From NCBI RefSeq assembly GCF_949987535.1, contig NW_026645845.1, forward strand, positions 1 through 64,000: a stretch of DNA of 64,000 bases, in the 5' to 3' direction. The notes beneath the pieces are model-generated. The model had not been told where the DNA came from. It saw only the letters and a list, made by a program, of their open reading frames with translations, and ran no database searches. The DNA is from Balaenoptera acutorostrata (lineage: Eukaryota; Chordata; Mammalia; Artiodactyla; Balaenopteridae). This document shows positions 8,796 to 22,864 of this stretch, piece after piece (the stretch's first letter is position 1; every line of letters starts with the position of its first letter). The position numbers and the translations under genes were made by a program.

Positions 8796-10554
8796 TGGAG
8801 AATCAGCACCTTTTACCTCCTGTTCCGTACAGGTTGCAATTTGTCCTGAGGATGAACGGGAAGAGGGGGAACCAATGAGAGACTAGCTCTAGGTGTTGGG
8901 ACAGGCACAGGTCACTCTATTTTCCCATCAGGAAGAAGAATTAACCACAAGCTCAGCCTGCCCCCCAGAACCAGAAGAGGGCCTGAAGCAATCCTGCGCT
9001 TTTGCGGCCAGCTCCCAAAAAAGCGAGTTGAAAAATGGAGCTCAGGGGCACTGCAATTCACAAACCTGCAGAGTTTTAAATGATACCTCTCGTCCACAAA
9101 TATATTAAGGGAAGGCAACGAAGAGGCTTTGAAAGCAAGGCAGAATTGCAGGAAACAGATTTCAGGAGGTAGATTCGAATCGCCTTGAAAGCACATGAAA
9201 AGCGGCAAAACGTGGACAATGATGCCCTTGGCCAAAAAGGGCGTATGCGTTTTTTCCTGAATATATTCAGGAAAAAACGCATACGCCCTTTTTGGCCAAC
9301 CAAGCAACCTGGAAAGGCCAATCAGCGCTCCAAAGAAGTCTCGCTTCCCAGCGGGCAAAAGGGCCATGCGGAAAAAAGTGTCCAAACCAGAACTGCACGA
9401 CCGGCCATGGAGAAATGGGAGACTTGCTTCGCTGATGGGCGGGATGTAAATTGCCAACAGCCACTCGGGAGAAGTGTACGGTGTGTCCTGAAACATCTAA
9501 AAAACACAGCATGTAGAGCATAGGGCACTTCCACTCATGGGCGTATAAATTGGGAAAACTAAAAATCAGCAAGACACAGGCACCCCAAAGTTTAGGGCTG
9601 CTCTGTTGACAAGAACCCCCACTTCATTACACCTTAAATATCCTAGGAAAGAGAAAAATGGATAAAGAAGTTGTGGTCCTCATGTACAATGGAATATCAC
9701 TCAGCCATGAAATCAACGTCATAAGGCTAGTAGCAGCACGATGAGTGGATTTAGGTACGACGATTCTAAGTGAAATAAGTCACACAGAAAAAGACACTTA
9801 TCATAAGATATCACTTAGAGAGGGAATGTAAAAACCGCTACACTTGAACTGAATTACAAAACAGAACAGAGTCACACGTTTAGAAAACACACTATGGCTG
9901 CTGAACGGGAAAGGTGAGGTGGGGTGATGCATAAAACAAGGGTTTTAAATTAGCTCCGATACCGTTCCATAAACCCAATATGTAAGAGACAAGACCTATT
10001 CCTTTTTCAGTGAACTGGACTCAACACCCCCTATTCACCGCAGAAGAATATATCTGACTAGTAAGAATCCTCAAACCTATGTATTGATATCTCTCTGTAA
10101 GTGAGTCAAGGGGGTGTAAAGCGGCATAAACACAGCCGTGAAAAGCAGCTAAACCCCATTATAAAAATAAATTACTTTTCAAAACCCGTGAAACAAAGAC
10201 AGTGAAAGAGAGAGAAATTCTTACAAAATTCGTTCAGGGGTTGTGATGCAACCTGGATTGACCATATCTAGACCCACAGCTGATTGAGACTTAAGGGTGG
10301 ACACTCTTGGGGCTGAGAGGTTCGGTGAGGTTGGGTGAGCCAACGCAGACCCTTTCAAGTAATACTGCATGGTACCCATCCGATGGGTCCCAAATCTCCA
10401 GGTTCAAGGGCATCTTCATACATCGAAAACATGCATGAGAAACCCAGAAGATGGTACACCATGTGATCGGGAAAGGTTTCTAAAACGCACCTCATTTCTC
10501 ATCTCCTTTGCTCGGGTTCGCCATTCCAGCCGATTTACTAGCCATCTCCCTCCT
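8796..10554 (+). repeat. Satellite unit 6 (type B)
   Basis: Length 1759 bp. Type B markers as in units 2 and 4. Palindrome 9228-9299, perfect. The variant cagcatgtagag near 9507 recurs in unit 8, one dimer (3518 bp) downstream. Confidence 0.97.
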
Positions 10555-12313
10555 TGGAGAATCAGCACCTTTTACCTCCTGTTCCGTACAGGTTGCAATT
10601 TGTCCTGAGGATGAACGGGAAGAGGGGGAACCAATGAGAGACTAGCTCTAGGTGTTGGGACAGGCACATGTCACTCTATTTTCCCATCAGGAAGAAGAAT
10701 TAAGCACAAGCTCAGCCTGCCCCCCAGAACCAGAAGAGGGCCTGAAGCAATCCTGCGCTTTTGCGGCCAGCTCCCAAAAAAGCGAGTTGAAAAATGGAGC
10801 TCAGGGGCACTGCAATTCACAAACCTGCAGAGTTTTAAATGATACCTCTCGTCCACAAATATATTAAGGGAAGGCGACGAAGAGGCTTTGAAAGCAAGGC
10901 AGAATTGCAGGAAACAGATTTCAGGAGGTAGATTCGAATCGCCTTGAAAGCACATGAAAAGCGGCAAAACGTGGACAATGATGCCCTTGGCCAAAAAGGG
11001 CGTATGCGTTTTTTCCTGAATATATTCAGGAAAAAACGCATACGCCCTTTTTGGCCAACCAAGCAACCTGGAAAGGCCAATCAGCGCTCCAAAGAAGTCT
11101 CGCTTCCCAGCGGGCAAAAGGGCCATGCGGAAAAAAGTGTCCAAACCAGAACTGCACGACCGGCCATGGAGAAATGGGAGACTTGCTTCGCTGATGGGCG
11201 GGATGTAAATTGCCAACAGCCACTCGGGAGAAGTGTACGGTGTGTCCTGAAACATCTAAAAAACACAGCTTGGAGAGCATAGGGCACTTCCACTCATGGG
11301 CGTATAAATTGGGAAAACTAAAAATCAGCAAGACACAGGCACCCCAAAGTTTAGGGCTGCTCTGTTGACAAGAACCCCCACTTCATTACACCTTAAATAT
11401 CCTAGGAAAGAGAAAAATGGATAAAGAAGTTGTGGTCCTCATGTACAATGGAATATCACTCAGCCATGAAATCAACGTCATATGTCTAGTAGCAGCACGA
11501 TGAGTGGATTTAGGTACGACGATTCTAAGTGAAATAAGTCACACAGAAAAAGACACTTATCATAAGATATCACTTAGAGAGGGAATGTAAAAACCGCTAC
11601 ACTTGAACTGAATTACAAAACAGAACAGAGTCACACGTTTAGAAAACACACTATGGCTGCTGAACGGGAAAGGTGAGGTGGGGTGATGCATAAAACAAGG
11701 GTTTCAAATTAGCTCCGATACCGTTCCATAAACCCAATATGTAAGAGACAAGACCTATTCCTTTTTCAGTGAACTGGACTCAACACCCCTTATTCACCGC
11801 AGAAGAATATATCTGACTAGTAAGAATCCTCAAACCTATGTATTGATATCTCTCTGTAAGTGAGTCAAGGGGGTGTAAAGCGGCATAAACACAGCCGTGA
11901 AAAGCAGCTAAACCCCATTATAAAAATAAATTACTTTTCAAAACCCGTGAAACAAAGACAGTGAAAGAGAGAGAAATTCTTACAAAATTCGTTCAGGGGC
12001 TGTGATGCAACCTGGATTGACCATATCTAGACCCACAGCTGATTGAGACTTAAGGGTGGACACTCTTGGGGCTGAGAGGTTCGGTGAGGTTGGGTGAGCC
12101 AACGCAGACCCTTTCAAGTAATACTGCATGGTACCCATCCGATGGGTCCCAAATCTCCAGGTTCAAGGGCATCTTCATACATCGAAAACATGCATGAGAA
12201 ACCCAGAAGATGGTACACCATGTGATCGGGAAAGGTTTCTAAAACGCACCTCATTTCTCATCTCCTTTGCTCGGGTTCGCCATTCCAGCCGATTTACTAG
12301 CCATCTCCCTCCT
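10555..12313 (+). repeat. Satellite unit 7 (A/B mosaic)
   Basis: Length 1759 bp. It carries the A marker ttaagc near 10700 but the B markers gagactt near 11178 and ctcatgtac near 11438, so the strict A/B alternation ends here. Palindrome 10987-11058, perfect. Private change gcacatgtcac near 10665. Confidence 0.97.
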
Positions 12314-14071
12314 TGGAGAATCAGCACCTTTTACCTCCTGTTCCGTACAGGTTGCAATTTGTCCTGAGGATGAACGGGAAGAGGGGGAACCAATGAGAGA
12401 CTAGCTCTAGGTGTTGGGACAGGCACAGGTCACTCTATTTTCCCATCAGGAAGAAGAATTAAGCACAAGCTCAGCCTGCCCCCCAGAACCAGAAGAGGGC
12501 CTGAAGCAATCCTGCGCTTTTGCGGCCAGCTCCCAAAAAAGCGAGTTGAAAAATGGAGCTCAGGGGCACTGCAATTCACAAACCTGCAGAGTTTTAAATG
12601 ATACCTCTCGTCCACAAATATATTAAGGGAAGGCAACGAAGAGGCTTTGAAAGCAAGGCAGAATTGCAGGAAACAGATTTCAGGAGGTAGATTCGAATCG
12701 CCTTGAAAGCACATGAAAAGCGGCAAAACGTGGACAATGATGCCCTTGGCCAAAAAGGGCGTATGCGTTTTTTCCTGAATATATTCAGGAAAAAACGCAT
12801 ACGCCCTTTTTGGCCAACCAAGCAACCTGGAAAGGCCAATCAGCGCTCCAAAGAAGTCTCGCTTCCCAGCGGGCAAAAGGGCCATGCGGAAAAAAGTGTC
12901 CAAACCAGAACTGCACGACCGGCCATGGAGAAATGGGAGACTTGCTTCGCTGATGGGCGGGATGTAAATTGCCAACAGCCACTCGGGAGAAGTGTACGGT
13001 GTGTCCTGAAACATCTAAAAAACACAGCATGTAGAGCATAGGGCACTTCAACTCATGGGCGTATAAATTGGGAAAACTAAAAATCAGCAAGACACAGGCA
13101 CCCCAAAGTTTAGGGCTGCTCTGTTGACAAGAACCCCCACTTCATTACACCTTAAATATCCTAGGAAAGAGAAAAATGGATAAAGAAGTTGTGGTCCTCA
13201 TGTACAATGGAATATCACTCAGCCATGAAATCAACGTCATAAGGCTAGTAGCAGCACGATGAGTGGATTTAGGTACGACGATTCTAAGTGAAATAAGTCA
13301 CACAGAAAAAGACACTTATCATAAGATATCACTTAGAGAGGGAATGTAAAAACCGCTACACTTGAACTGAATTACAAAACAGAACAGAGTCACACGTTTA
13401 GAAAACACACTATGGCTGCTGAACGGGAAAGGTGAGGTGGGGTGATGCATAAAACAAGGGTTTCAAATTAGCTCCGATACCGTTCCATAAACCCAATATG
13501 TAAGAGACAAGACCTATTCCTTTTTCAGTGAACTGGACTCAACACCCCCTATTCACCGCAGAAGAATATATCTGACTAGTAAGAATCCTCAAACCTATGT
13601 ATTGATATCTCTCTGTAAGTGAGTCAAGGGGGTGTAAAGCGGCATAAACACAGCCGTGAAAAGCAGCTAAACCCCATTATAAAAATAAATTACTTTTCAA
13701 AACCCGTGAAACAAAGACAGTGAAAGAGAGAGAAATTCTTACAAAATTCGTTCAGGGGCTGTGATGCAACCTGGATTGACCATATCTAGACCCACAGCTG
13801 ATTGAGACTTAAGGGTGGACACTCTTGGGGCTGAGAGGTTCGGTGAGGTTGGGTGAGCCAACGCAGACCCTTTCAAGTAATACTGCATGGTACCCATCCC
13901 ATGGGTCCCAAATCTCCAGGTTCAAGGGCATCTTCATACATCAAAAACATGCATGAGAAACCAGAAGATGGTACACCATGTGATCGGGAAAGGTTTCTAA
14001 AACGCACCTCATTTCTCATCTCCTTTGCTCGGGTTCGCCATTCCAGCCGATTTACTAGCCATCTCCCTCCT
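12314..14071 (+). repeat. Satellite unit 8 (A/B mosaic, 1758 bp)
   Basis: Shortened by one base: gagaaaccagaag near 13955 where other units have gagaaacccagaag. This shifts one small reading frame and is tolerated. Palindrome 12746-12817, perfect. Shares cagcatgtagag with unit 6. Confidence 0.97.
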
Positions 14072-15830
14072 TGGAGAATCAGCACCTTTTACCTCCTGTT
14101 CCGTACAGGTTGCAATTTGTCCTGAGGATGAACGGGAAGAGGGGGAACCAATGAGAGACTAGCTCTAGGTGTTGGGACAGGCACAGGTCACTCTATTTTC
14201 CCATCAGGAAGAAGAATTAAGCACAAGCTCAGCCTGCCCCCCAGAACCAGAAGAGGGCCTGAAGCAATCCTGCGCTTTTGCGGCCAGCTCCCAAAAAAGC
14301 GAGTTGAAAAATGGAGCTCAGGGGCACTGCAATTCACAAACCTGCAGAGTTTTAAATGATACTTCTCGTCCACAAATATATTAAGGGAAGGCGACGAAGA
14401 GGCTTTGAAAGCAAGGCAGAATTGCAGGAAACAGATTTCAGGAGGTAGATTCGAATCGCCTTGAAAGCACATGAAAAGCGGCAAAACGTGGACAATGATG
14501 CCCTTGGCCAAAAAGGGCGTATGCGTTTTTTCCTGAATATATTCAGGAAAAAACGCATACGCCCTTTTTGGCCAACCAAGCAACCTGGAAAGGCCAATCA
14601 GCGCTCCAAAGAAGTCTCGCTTCCCAGCGGGCAAAAGGGCCATGCGGAAAAAAGTGTCCAAACCAGAACTGCACGACCGGCCATGGAGAAATGGGAGACT
14701 TGCTTCGCTGATGGGCGGGATGTAAATTGCCAACAGCCACTCGGGAGAAGTGTACGGTGTGTCCTGAAACATCTAAAAAACACAGCTTGGAGAGCATAGG
14801 GCACTTCCACTCATGGGCGTATAAATTGGGAAAACTAAAAATCAGCAAGACACAGGCACCCCAAAGTTTAGGGCTGCTCTGTTGACAAGAACCCCCACTT
14901 CATTACACCTTAAATATCCTAGGAAAGAGAAAAATGGATAAAGAAGTTGTGGTCCTCATGTACAATGGAATATCACTCAGCCATGAAATCAACGTCATAA
15001 GTCTAGTAGCAGCACGATGAGTGGATTTAGGTACGACGATTCTAAGTGAAATAAGTCACACAGAAAAAGACACTTATCATAAGATATCACTTAGAGAGGG
15101 AATGTAAAAACCGCTACACTTGAACTGAATTACAAAACAGAACAGAGTCACACGTTTAGAAAACACACTATGGCTGCTGAACGGGAAAGGTGAGGTGGGG
15201 TGATGCATAAAACAAGGGTTTCAAATTAGCTCCGATACCGTTCCATAAAACCAATATGTAAGAGACAAGACCTATTCCTTTTTCAGTGAACTGGACTCAA
15301 CACCCCCTATTCACCGCAGAAGAATATATCTGACTAGTAAGAATCCTCAAACCTATGTATTGATATTTCTCTGTAAGTGAGTCAAGGGGGTGTAAAGCGG
15401 CATAAACACAGCCGTGAAAAGCAGCTAAACCCCATTATAAAAATAAATTACTTTTCAAAACCCGTGAAACAAAGACAGTGAAAGAGAGAGAAATTCTTAC
15501 AAAATTCGTTCAGGGGCTGTGATGCAACCTGGATTGACCATATCTAGACCCACAGCTGATTGAGACTTAAGGGTGGACACTCTTGGGGCTGAGAGGTTCG
15601 GTGAGGTTGGGTGAGCCAACGCAGACCCTTTCAAGTAATACTGCATGGTACCCATCCGATGGGTCCCAAATCTCCAGGTTCAAGGGCATCTTCATACATC
15701 GAAAACATGCATGAGAAACCCAGAAGATGGTACACCATGTGATCGGGAAAGGTTTCTAAAACGCACCTCATTTCTCATCTCCTTTGCTCGGGTTCGCCAT
15801 TCCAGCCGATTTACTAGCCATCTCCCTCCT
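14072..15830 (+). repeat. Satellite unit 9
   Basis: Length 1759 bp. ttaagc with gagactt and ctcatgtac, but gatatttctc near 15362 as in type A units 3 and 5. Palindrome 14504-14575, perfect. Private change atacttctcg near 14360. Confidence 0.97.
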
Positions 15831-17589
15831 TGGAGAATCAGCACCTTTTACCTCCTGTTCCGTACAGGTTGCAATTTGTCCTGAGGATGAACGGGAAGAG
15901 GGGGAACCAATGAGAGACTAGCTCTAGGTGTTGGGACAGGCACAGGTCACTCTATTTTCCCATCAGGAAGAAGAATTAAGCACAAGCTCAGCCTGCCCCC
16001 CAGAACCAGAAGAGGGCCTGAAGCAATCCTGCGCTTTTGCGGCCAGCTCCCAAAAAAGCGAGTTGAAAAATGGAGCTCAGGGGCACTGCAATTCACAAAC
16101 CTGCAGAGTTTTAAATGATACCTCTCGTCCACAAATATATTAAGGGAGGGCAACGAAGAGGCTTTGAAAGCAAGGCAGAATTGCAGGAAACAGATTTCAG
16201 GAGGTAGATTCGAATCGCCTTGAAAGCACATGAAAAGCGGCAAAACGTGGACAATGATGCCCTTGGCCAAAAAGGGCGTATGCGTTTTTTCCTGAATATA
16301 TTCAGGAAAAAACACATACGCCCTTTTTGGCCAACCAAGCAACCTGGAAAGGCCAATCAGCGCTCCAAAGAAGTCTCGCTTCCCAGCGGGCAAAAGGGCC
16401 ATGCGGAAAAAAGTGTCCAAACCAGAACTGCACGACCGGCCATGGAGAAATGGGAGCCTTGCTTCGCTGATGGGCGGGATGTAAATTGCCAACAGCCACT
16501 CGGGAGAAGTGTACGGTGTGTCCTGAAACATCTAAAAAACACAGCTTGGAGAGCATAGGGCACTTCCACTCATGGGCGTATAAATTGGGAAAACTAAAAA
16601 TCAGCAAGACACAGGCACCCCAAAGTTTAGGGCTGCTCTGTTGACAAGAACCCCCACTTCATTACACCTTAAATATCCTAGGAAAGAGAAAAATGGATAA
16701 AGAAGTTGTGGTCCTCAGGTACAATGGAATATCACTCAGCCATGAAATCAACGTCATAAGGCTAGTAGCAGCACGATGAGTGGATTTAGGTACGACGATT
16801 CTAAGTGAAATAAGTCACACAGAAAAAGACACTTATCATAAGATATCACTTAGAGAGGGAATGTAAAAACCGCTACACTTGAACTGAATTACAAAACAGA
16901 ACAGAGTCACACGTTTAGAAAACACACTATGGCTGCTGAACGGGAAAGGTGAGGTGGGGTGATGCATAAAACAAGGGTTTCAAATTAGCTCCGATACCGT
17001 TCCATAAACCCAATATGTAAGAGACAAGACCTATTCCTTTTTCAGTGAACTGGACTCAACACCCCCTATTCACCGCAGAAGAATATATCTGACTAGTAAG
17101 AATCCTCAAACCTATGTATTGATATCTCTCTGTAAGTGAGTCAAGGGGGTGTAAAGCAGCATAAACACAGCCGTGAAAAGCAGCTAAACCCCATTATAAA
17201 AATAAATTACTTTTCAAAACCCGTGAAACAAAGACAGTGAAAGAGAGAGAAATTCTTCCAAAATTCGTTCAGGGGCTGTGATGCAACCTGGATTGACCAT
17301 ATCTAGACCCACAGCTGATTGAGACTTAAGGGTGGACACTCTTGGGGCTGAGAGGTTCGGTGAGGTTGGGTGAGCCAACGCAGACCCTTTCAAGTAATAC
17401 TGCATGGTACCCATCCGATGGGTCCCAAATCTCCAGGTTCAAGGGCATCTTCCTACATCGAAAACATGCATGAGAAACCCAGAAGATGGTACACCATGTG
17501 ATCGGGAAAGGTTTCTAAAACGCACCTCATTTCTCATCTCCTTTGCTCGGGTTCGCCATTCCAGCCGATTTACTAGCCATCTCCCTCCT
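15831..17589 (+). repeat. Satellite unit 10
   Basis: Length 1759 bp. A-like (gagcctt, ctcaggtac). Palindrome 16263-16334 has one mismatch: A at 16314 where the arm should be G. The tail switches to cttccaaaatt and cttcctacatcg, the form of the units 13-15 family. Confidence 0.97.
16263..16334. repeat. 72-bp palindrome with one mismatch (unit 10)
   Basis: One arm carries A at 16314 instead of G, breaking one of 36 pairs. The change is a C-to-T on the other strand within a CpG, consistent with ordinary CpG decay. Confidence 0.95.
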
Positions 17590-19348
17590 TGGAGAATCAG
17601 CACCTTTTACCTCCTGTTCCGTACAGGTTGCAATTTGTCCTGAGGATGAACGGGAAGAGGGGGAACCAATGAGAGACTAGCTCTAGGTGTTGGGACAGGC
17701 ACAGGTCACTCTATTTTCCCATCAGGAAGAAGAATTAAGCACAAGCTCAGCCTGCCCCCCAGAACCAGAAGAGGGCCTGAAGCAATCCTGCGCTTTTGCG
17801 GCCAGCTCCCAAAAAAGCGAGTTGAAAAATGGAGCTCAGGGGCACTGCAATTCACAAACCTGCAGAGTTTTAAATGATACCTCTCGTCCACAAATATATT
17901 AAGGGAAGGCAACGAAGAGGCTTTGAAAGCAAGGCAGAATTGCAGGAAACAGATTTCAGGAGGTAGATTCGAATCGCCTTGAAAGCACATGAAAAGCGGC
18001 AAAACGTGGACAATGATGCCCTTGGCCAAAAAGGGCGTATGCGTTTTTTCCTGAATATATTCAGGAAAAAACGCATACGCCCTTTTTGGCCAACCAAGCA
18101 ACCTGGAAAGGCCAATCAGCGCTCCAAAGAAGTCTCGCTTCCCAGCGGGCAAAAGGGCCATGCGGAAAAAAGTGTCCAAACCAGAACTGCACGACCGGCC
18201 ATGGAGAAATGGGAGACTTGCTTCGCTGATGGGCGGGATGTAAATTGCCAACAGCCACTCGGGAGAAGTGTACGGTGTGTCCTGAAACATCTAAAAAACA
18301 CAGCTTGGAGACCATAGGGCACTTCCACTCATGGGCGTATAAATTGGGAAAACTAAAAATCAGCAAGACACAGGCACCCCAAAGTTTAGGGCTGCTCTGT
18401 TGACAAGAACCCCCACTTCATTACACCTTAAATATCCTAGGAAAGAGAAAAATGGATAAAGAAGTTGTGGTCCTCATGTACAATGGAATATCACTCAGCC
18501 ATGAAATCAACGTCATAAGGCTAGTAGCAGCACGATGAGTGGATTTAGGTACGACGATTCTAAGTGAAATAAGTCACACAGAAAAAGACACTTATCATAA
18601 GATATCACTTAGAGAGGGAATGTAAAAACCGCTACACTTGAACTGAATTACAAAACAGAACAGAGTCACACGTTTAGAAAACACACTATGGCTGCTGAAC
18701 GGGAAAGGTGAGGTGGGGTGATGCATAAAACAAGGGTTTCAAATTAGCTCCGATACCGTTCCATAAACCCAATATGTAAGAGACAAGACCTATTCCTTTT
18801 TCAGTGAACTGGACTCAACACCCCCTATTCACCGCAGAAGAATATATCTGACTAGTAAGAATCCTCAAACCTATGTATTGATATCTCTCTGTAAGTGAGT
18901 CAAGGGGGTGTAAAGCGGCATAAACACAGCCGTGAAAAGCAGCTAAACCCCATTATAAAAATAAATTACTTTTCAAAACCCGTGAAACAAAGACAGTGAA
19001 AGAGAGAGAAATTCTTACAAAATTCGTTCAGGGGCTGTGATGCAACATGGATTGACCATATCTAGACCCACAGCTGATTGAGACTTAAGGGTGGACACTC
19101 TTGGGGCTGAGAGGTTCGGTGAGGTTGGGTGAGCCAACGCAGACCCTTTCAAGTAATACTGCATGGTACCCATCCGATGGGTCCCAAATCTCCAGGTTCA
19201 AGGGCATCTTCATACATCGAAAACATGCATGAGAAACCCAGAAGATGGTACACCATGTGATCGGGAAAGGTTTCTAAAACGCACCTCATTTCTCATCTCC
19301 TTTGCTCGGGTTCGCCATTCCAGCCGATTTACTAGCCATCTCCCTCCT
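17590..19348 (+). repeat. Satellite unit 11
   Basis: Length 1759 bp. First unit with gagaccat near 18308 (others gagagcat). Palindrome 18022-18093, perfect. Private change caacatgg near 19043. Confidence 0.97.
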
Positions 19349-21106
19349 TGGAGAATCAGCACCTTTTACCTCCTGTTCCGTACAGGTTGCAATTTGTCCT
19401 GAGGATGAACGGGAAGAGGGGGAACCAATGAGAGACTAGCTCTAGGTGTTGGGACAGGCACAGGTCACTCTATTTTCCCATCAGGAAGAAGAATTAAGCA
19501 CAAGCTCAGCCTGCCCCCAGAACCAGAAGAGGGCCTGAAGCAATCCTGCGCTTTTGCGGCCAGCTCCCAAAAAAGCGAGTTGAAAAATGGAGCTCAGGGG
19601 CACTGCAATTCACAAACCTGCAGAGTTTTAAATGATACCTCTCGTCCACAAATATATTAAGGGAAGGCAACGAAGAGGCTTTGAAAGCAAGGCAGAATTG
19701 CAGGAAACAGATTTCAGGAGGTAGATTCGAATCGCCTTGAAAGCACATGAAAAGCGGCAAAACGTGGACAATGATGCCCTTGGCCAAAAAGGGCGTATGC
19801 GTTTTTTCCTGAATATATTCAGGAAAAAACGCATACGCCCTTTTTGGCCAACCAAGCAACCTGGAAAGGCCAATCAGCGCTCCAAAGAAGTCTCGCTTCC
19901 CAGCGGGCAAAAGGGCCATGCGGAAAAAAGTGTCCAAACCAGAACTGCACGACCGGCCATGGAGAAATGGGAGCCTTGCTTCGCTGATGGGCGGGATGTA
20001 AATTGCCAACAGCCACTCGGGAGAAGTGTACGGTGTGTCCTGAAACATCTAAAAAACACAGCTTGGAGAGCATAGGGCACTTCCACTCATGGGCGTATAA
20101 ATTGGGAAAACTAAAAATCAGCAAGACACAGGCACCCCAAAGTTTAGGGCTGCTCTGTTGACAAGAACCCCCACTTCATTACACCTTAAATATCCTAGGA
20201 AAGAGAAAAATGGATAAAGAAGTTGTGGTCCTCAGGTACAATGGAATATCCCTCAGCCATGAAATCAACGTCATAAGGCTAGTAGCAGCACGATGAGTGG
20301 ATTTAGGTACGACGATTCTAAGTGAAATAAGTCACACAGAAAAAGACACTTATCATAAGATATCACTTAGAGAGGGAATGTAAAAACCGCTACACTTGAA
20401 CTGAATTACAAAACAGAACAGAGTCACACGTTTAGAAAACACACTATGGCTGCTGAACGGGAAAGGTGAGGTGGGGTGATGCATAAAACAAGGGTTTCAA
20501 ATTAGCTCCGATACCGTTCCATAAACCCAATATGTAAGAGACAAGACCTATTCCTTTTTCAGTGAACTGGACTCAACACCCCCTATTCACCGCAGCAGAA
20601 TATATCTGACTAGTAAGAATCCTCAAACCTATGTATTGATATCTCTCTGTAAGTGAGTCAAGGGGGTGTAAAGCAGCATAAACACAGCCGTGAAAAGCAG
20701 CTAAACCCCATTATAAAAATAAATTACTTTTCAAAACCCGTGAAACAAAGACAGTGAAAGAGAGAGAAATTCTTACAAAATTCGTTCAGGGGCTGTGATG
20801 CAACCTGGATTGACCATATCTAGACCCACAGCTGATTGAGACTTAAGGGTGGACACTCTTGGTGCTGAGAGGTTCGGTGAGGTTGGGTGAGCCAACGCAG
20901 ACCCTTTCAAGTAATACTGCATGGTACCCATCCGATGGGTCCCAAATCTCCAGGTTCAAGGGCATCTTCCTACATCGAAAACATGCATGAGAAACCCAGA
21001 AGATGGTACACCATGTGATCGGGAAAGGTTTCTAAAACGCACCTCATTTCTCATCTCCTTTGCTCGGGTTCGCCATTCCAGCCGATTTACTAGCCATCTC
21101 CCTCCT
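19349..21106 (+). repeat. Satellite unit 12 (1758 bp)
   Basis: One C lost from a run of six (cctgcccccag near 19511), which breaks both overlapping reading frames. Palindrome 19780-19851, perfect. Private changes tatccctcag near 20247, cgcagcag near 20591 and ggtgctgag near 20861. Confidence 0.97.
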
Positions 21107-22864
21107 TGGAGAATCAGCACCTTTTACCTCCTGTTCCGTACAGGTTGCAATTTGTCCTGAGGATGAACGGGAAGAGGGGGAACCAATGAGAGACTAGCTC
21201 TAGGTGTTGGGACAGGCACAGGTACTCTATTTTCCCATCAGGAAGAAGAATTAAGCACAAGCTCAGCCTGCCCCCCAGAACCAGAAGAGGGCCTGAAGCA
21301 ATCCTGCGCTTTTGCGGCCAGCTCCCAAAAAAGCGAGTTGAAAAATGGAGCTCAGGGGCACTGCAATTCACAAACCTGCAGAGTTTTAAATGATACCTCT
21401 CGTCCACAAATATATTAAGGGAAGGCAACGAAGAGGCTTTGAAAGCAAGGCAGAATTGCAGGAAACAGATTTCAGGAGGTAGATTCGAATCGCCTTGAAA
21501 GCACATGAAAAGCGGCAAAACGTGGACAATGATGCCCTTGGCCAAAAAGGGCGTATGCGTTTTTTCCTGAATATATTCAGGAAAAAACGCATACGCCCTT
21601 TTTGGCCAAGCAAGCAACCTGGAAAGGCCAATCAGCGCTCCAAAGAAGTCTCGCTTCCCAGCGGGCAAAAGGGCCATGCGGAAAAAAGTGTCCAAACCAG
21701 AACTGCACGACCGGCCATGGAGAAATGGGAGACTTGCTTCGCTGATGGGCGGGATGTAAATTGCCAACAGCCACTCGGGAGAAGTGTACGGTGTGTCCTG
21801 AAACATCTAAAAAACACAGCTTGGAGACCATAGGGCACTTCCACTCATGGGCGTATAAATTGGGAAAACTAAAAATCAGCAAGACACAGGCACCCCAAAG
21901 TTTAGGGCTGCTCTGTTGACAAGAACCCCCAATTCATTACACCTTAAATATCCTAGGAAAGAGAAAAATGGATAAAGAAGTTGTGGTCCTCATGTACAAT
22001 GGAATATCACTCAGCCATGAAATCAACGTCATAAGGCTAGTAGCAGCACGATGAGTGGATTTAGGTACGACGATTCTAAGTGAAATAAGTCACACAGAAA
22101 AAGACACTTATCATAAGATATCACTTAGAGAGGGAATGTAAAAACCGCTACACTTGAACTGAATTACAAAACAGAACAGAGTCACACGTTTAGAAAACAC
22201 ACTATGGCTGCTGAACGGGAAAGGTGAGGTGGGGTGATTCATAAAACAAGGGTTTCAAATTAGCTCCGATACCGTTCCATAATCCCAATATGTAAGAGAC
22301 AAGACCTATTCCTTTTTCAGTGAACTGGACTCAACACCCCCTATTCACCGCAGAAGAATATATCTGACTAGTAAGAATCCTCAAACCTATGTATTGATAT
22401 CTCTCTGTAAGTGAGTCAAGGGGGTGTAAAGCAGCATAAACACAGCCGTGAAAAGCAGCTAAACCCCATTATAAAAATAAATTACTTTTCAAAACCCGTG
22501 AAACAAAGACAGTGAAAGAGAGAGAAATTCTTACAAAATTCGTTCAGGGGCTGTGATGCAACCTGGATTGACCATATCTAGACCCACAGCTGATTGAGAC
22601 TTAAGGGTGGACACTCTTGGGGCTGAGAGGTTCGGTGAGGTTGGGTGAGCCAACGCAGACCCTTTCAAGTAATACTGCATGGTACCCATCCGATGGGTCC
22701 CAAATCTCCAGGTTCAAGGGCATCTTCCTACATCGAAATCAGGCATGAGAAACCCAGAAGATGGTACACCATGTGATCGGGAAAGGTTTCTAAAACGCAC
22801 CTCATTTCTCATCTCCTTTGCTCGGGTTCGCCATTCCAGCCGATTTACTAGCCATCTCCCTCCT
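21107..22864 (+). repeat. Satellite unit 13 (1758 bp)
   Basis: One base lost near 21224 (caggtactc instead of caggtcactc). This removes a plus-strand frame and lengthens the minus-strand frame, showing no coding constraint. The palindrome at 21538-21609 is extended by one pair. gagaccat near 21824 as in unit 11. Confidence 0.97.
21537..21610. repeat. Palindrome extended to 74 bp (unit 13)
   Basis: The right flank reads ggccaagcaagc where other units read ggccaaccaagc. The new g at 21610 pairs with c at 21537, making 37 perfect pairs. It is the only unit where the dyad is longer than 72 bp. Confidence 0.93.

Larger units (their letters stand above)
1..10554 (+). repeat. Dimeric higher-order repeat zone, 3,518-bp period (units 1-6, A/B alternating)
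   Basis: Markers alternate strictly: ttaagc/ttaacc, gagcctt/gagactt and ctcaggtac/ctcatgtac, plus cataaaacc/cataaaccc. Units 1, 3, 5 are type A and units 2, 4, 6 are type B. The order decays from unit 7 on, where A and B markers mix inside units. Confidence 0.85.

Noticed and set aside
12430..13014. 194-residue minus-strand reading frame repeated in most units (shortened or extended in others)
   Set aside because: It runs antisense across the non-L1 segment, the palindrome and the L1 remnant. Single-base indels break or fuse it in units 12, 13, 33, 34 and 36, and units differ by amino-acid changes. No domain is recognisable. The frame exists because one ancestral unit happened to lack stops there.
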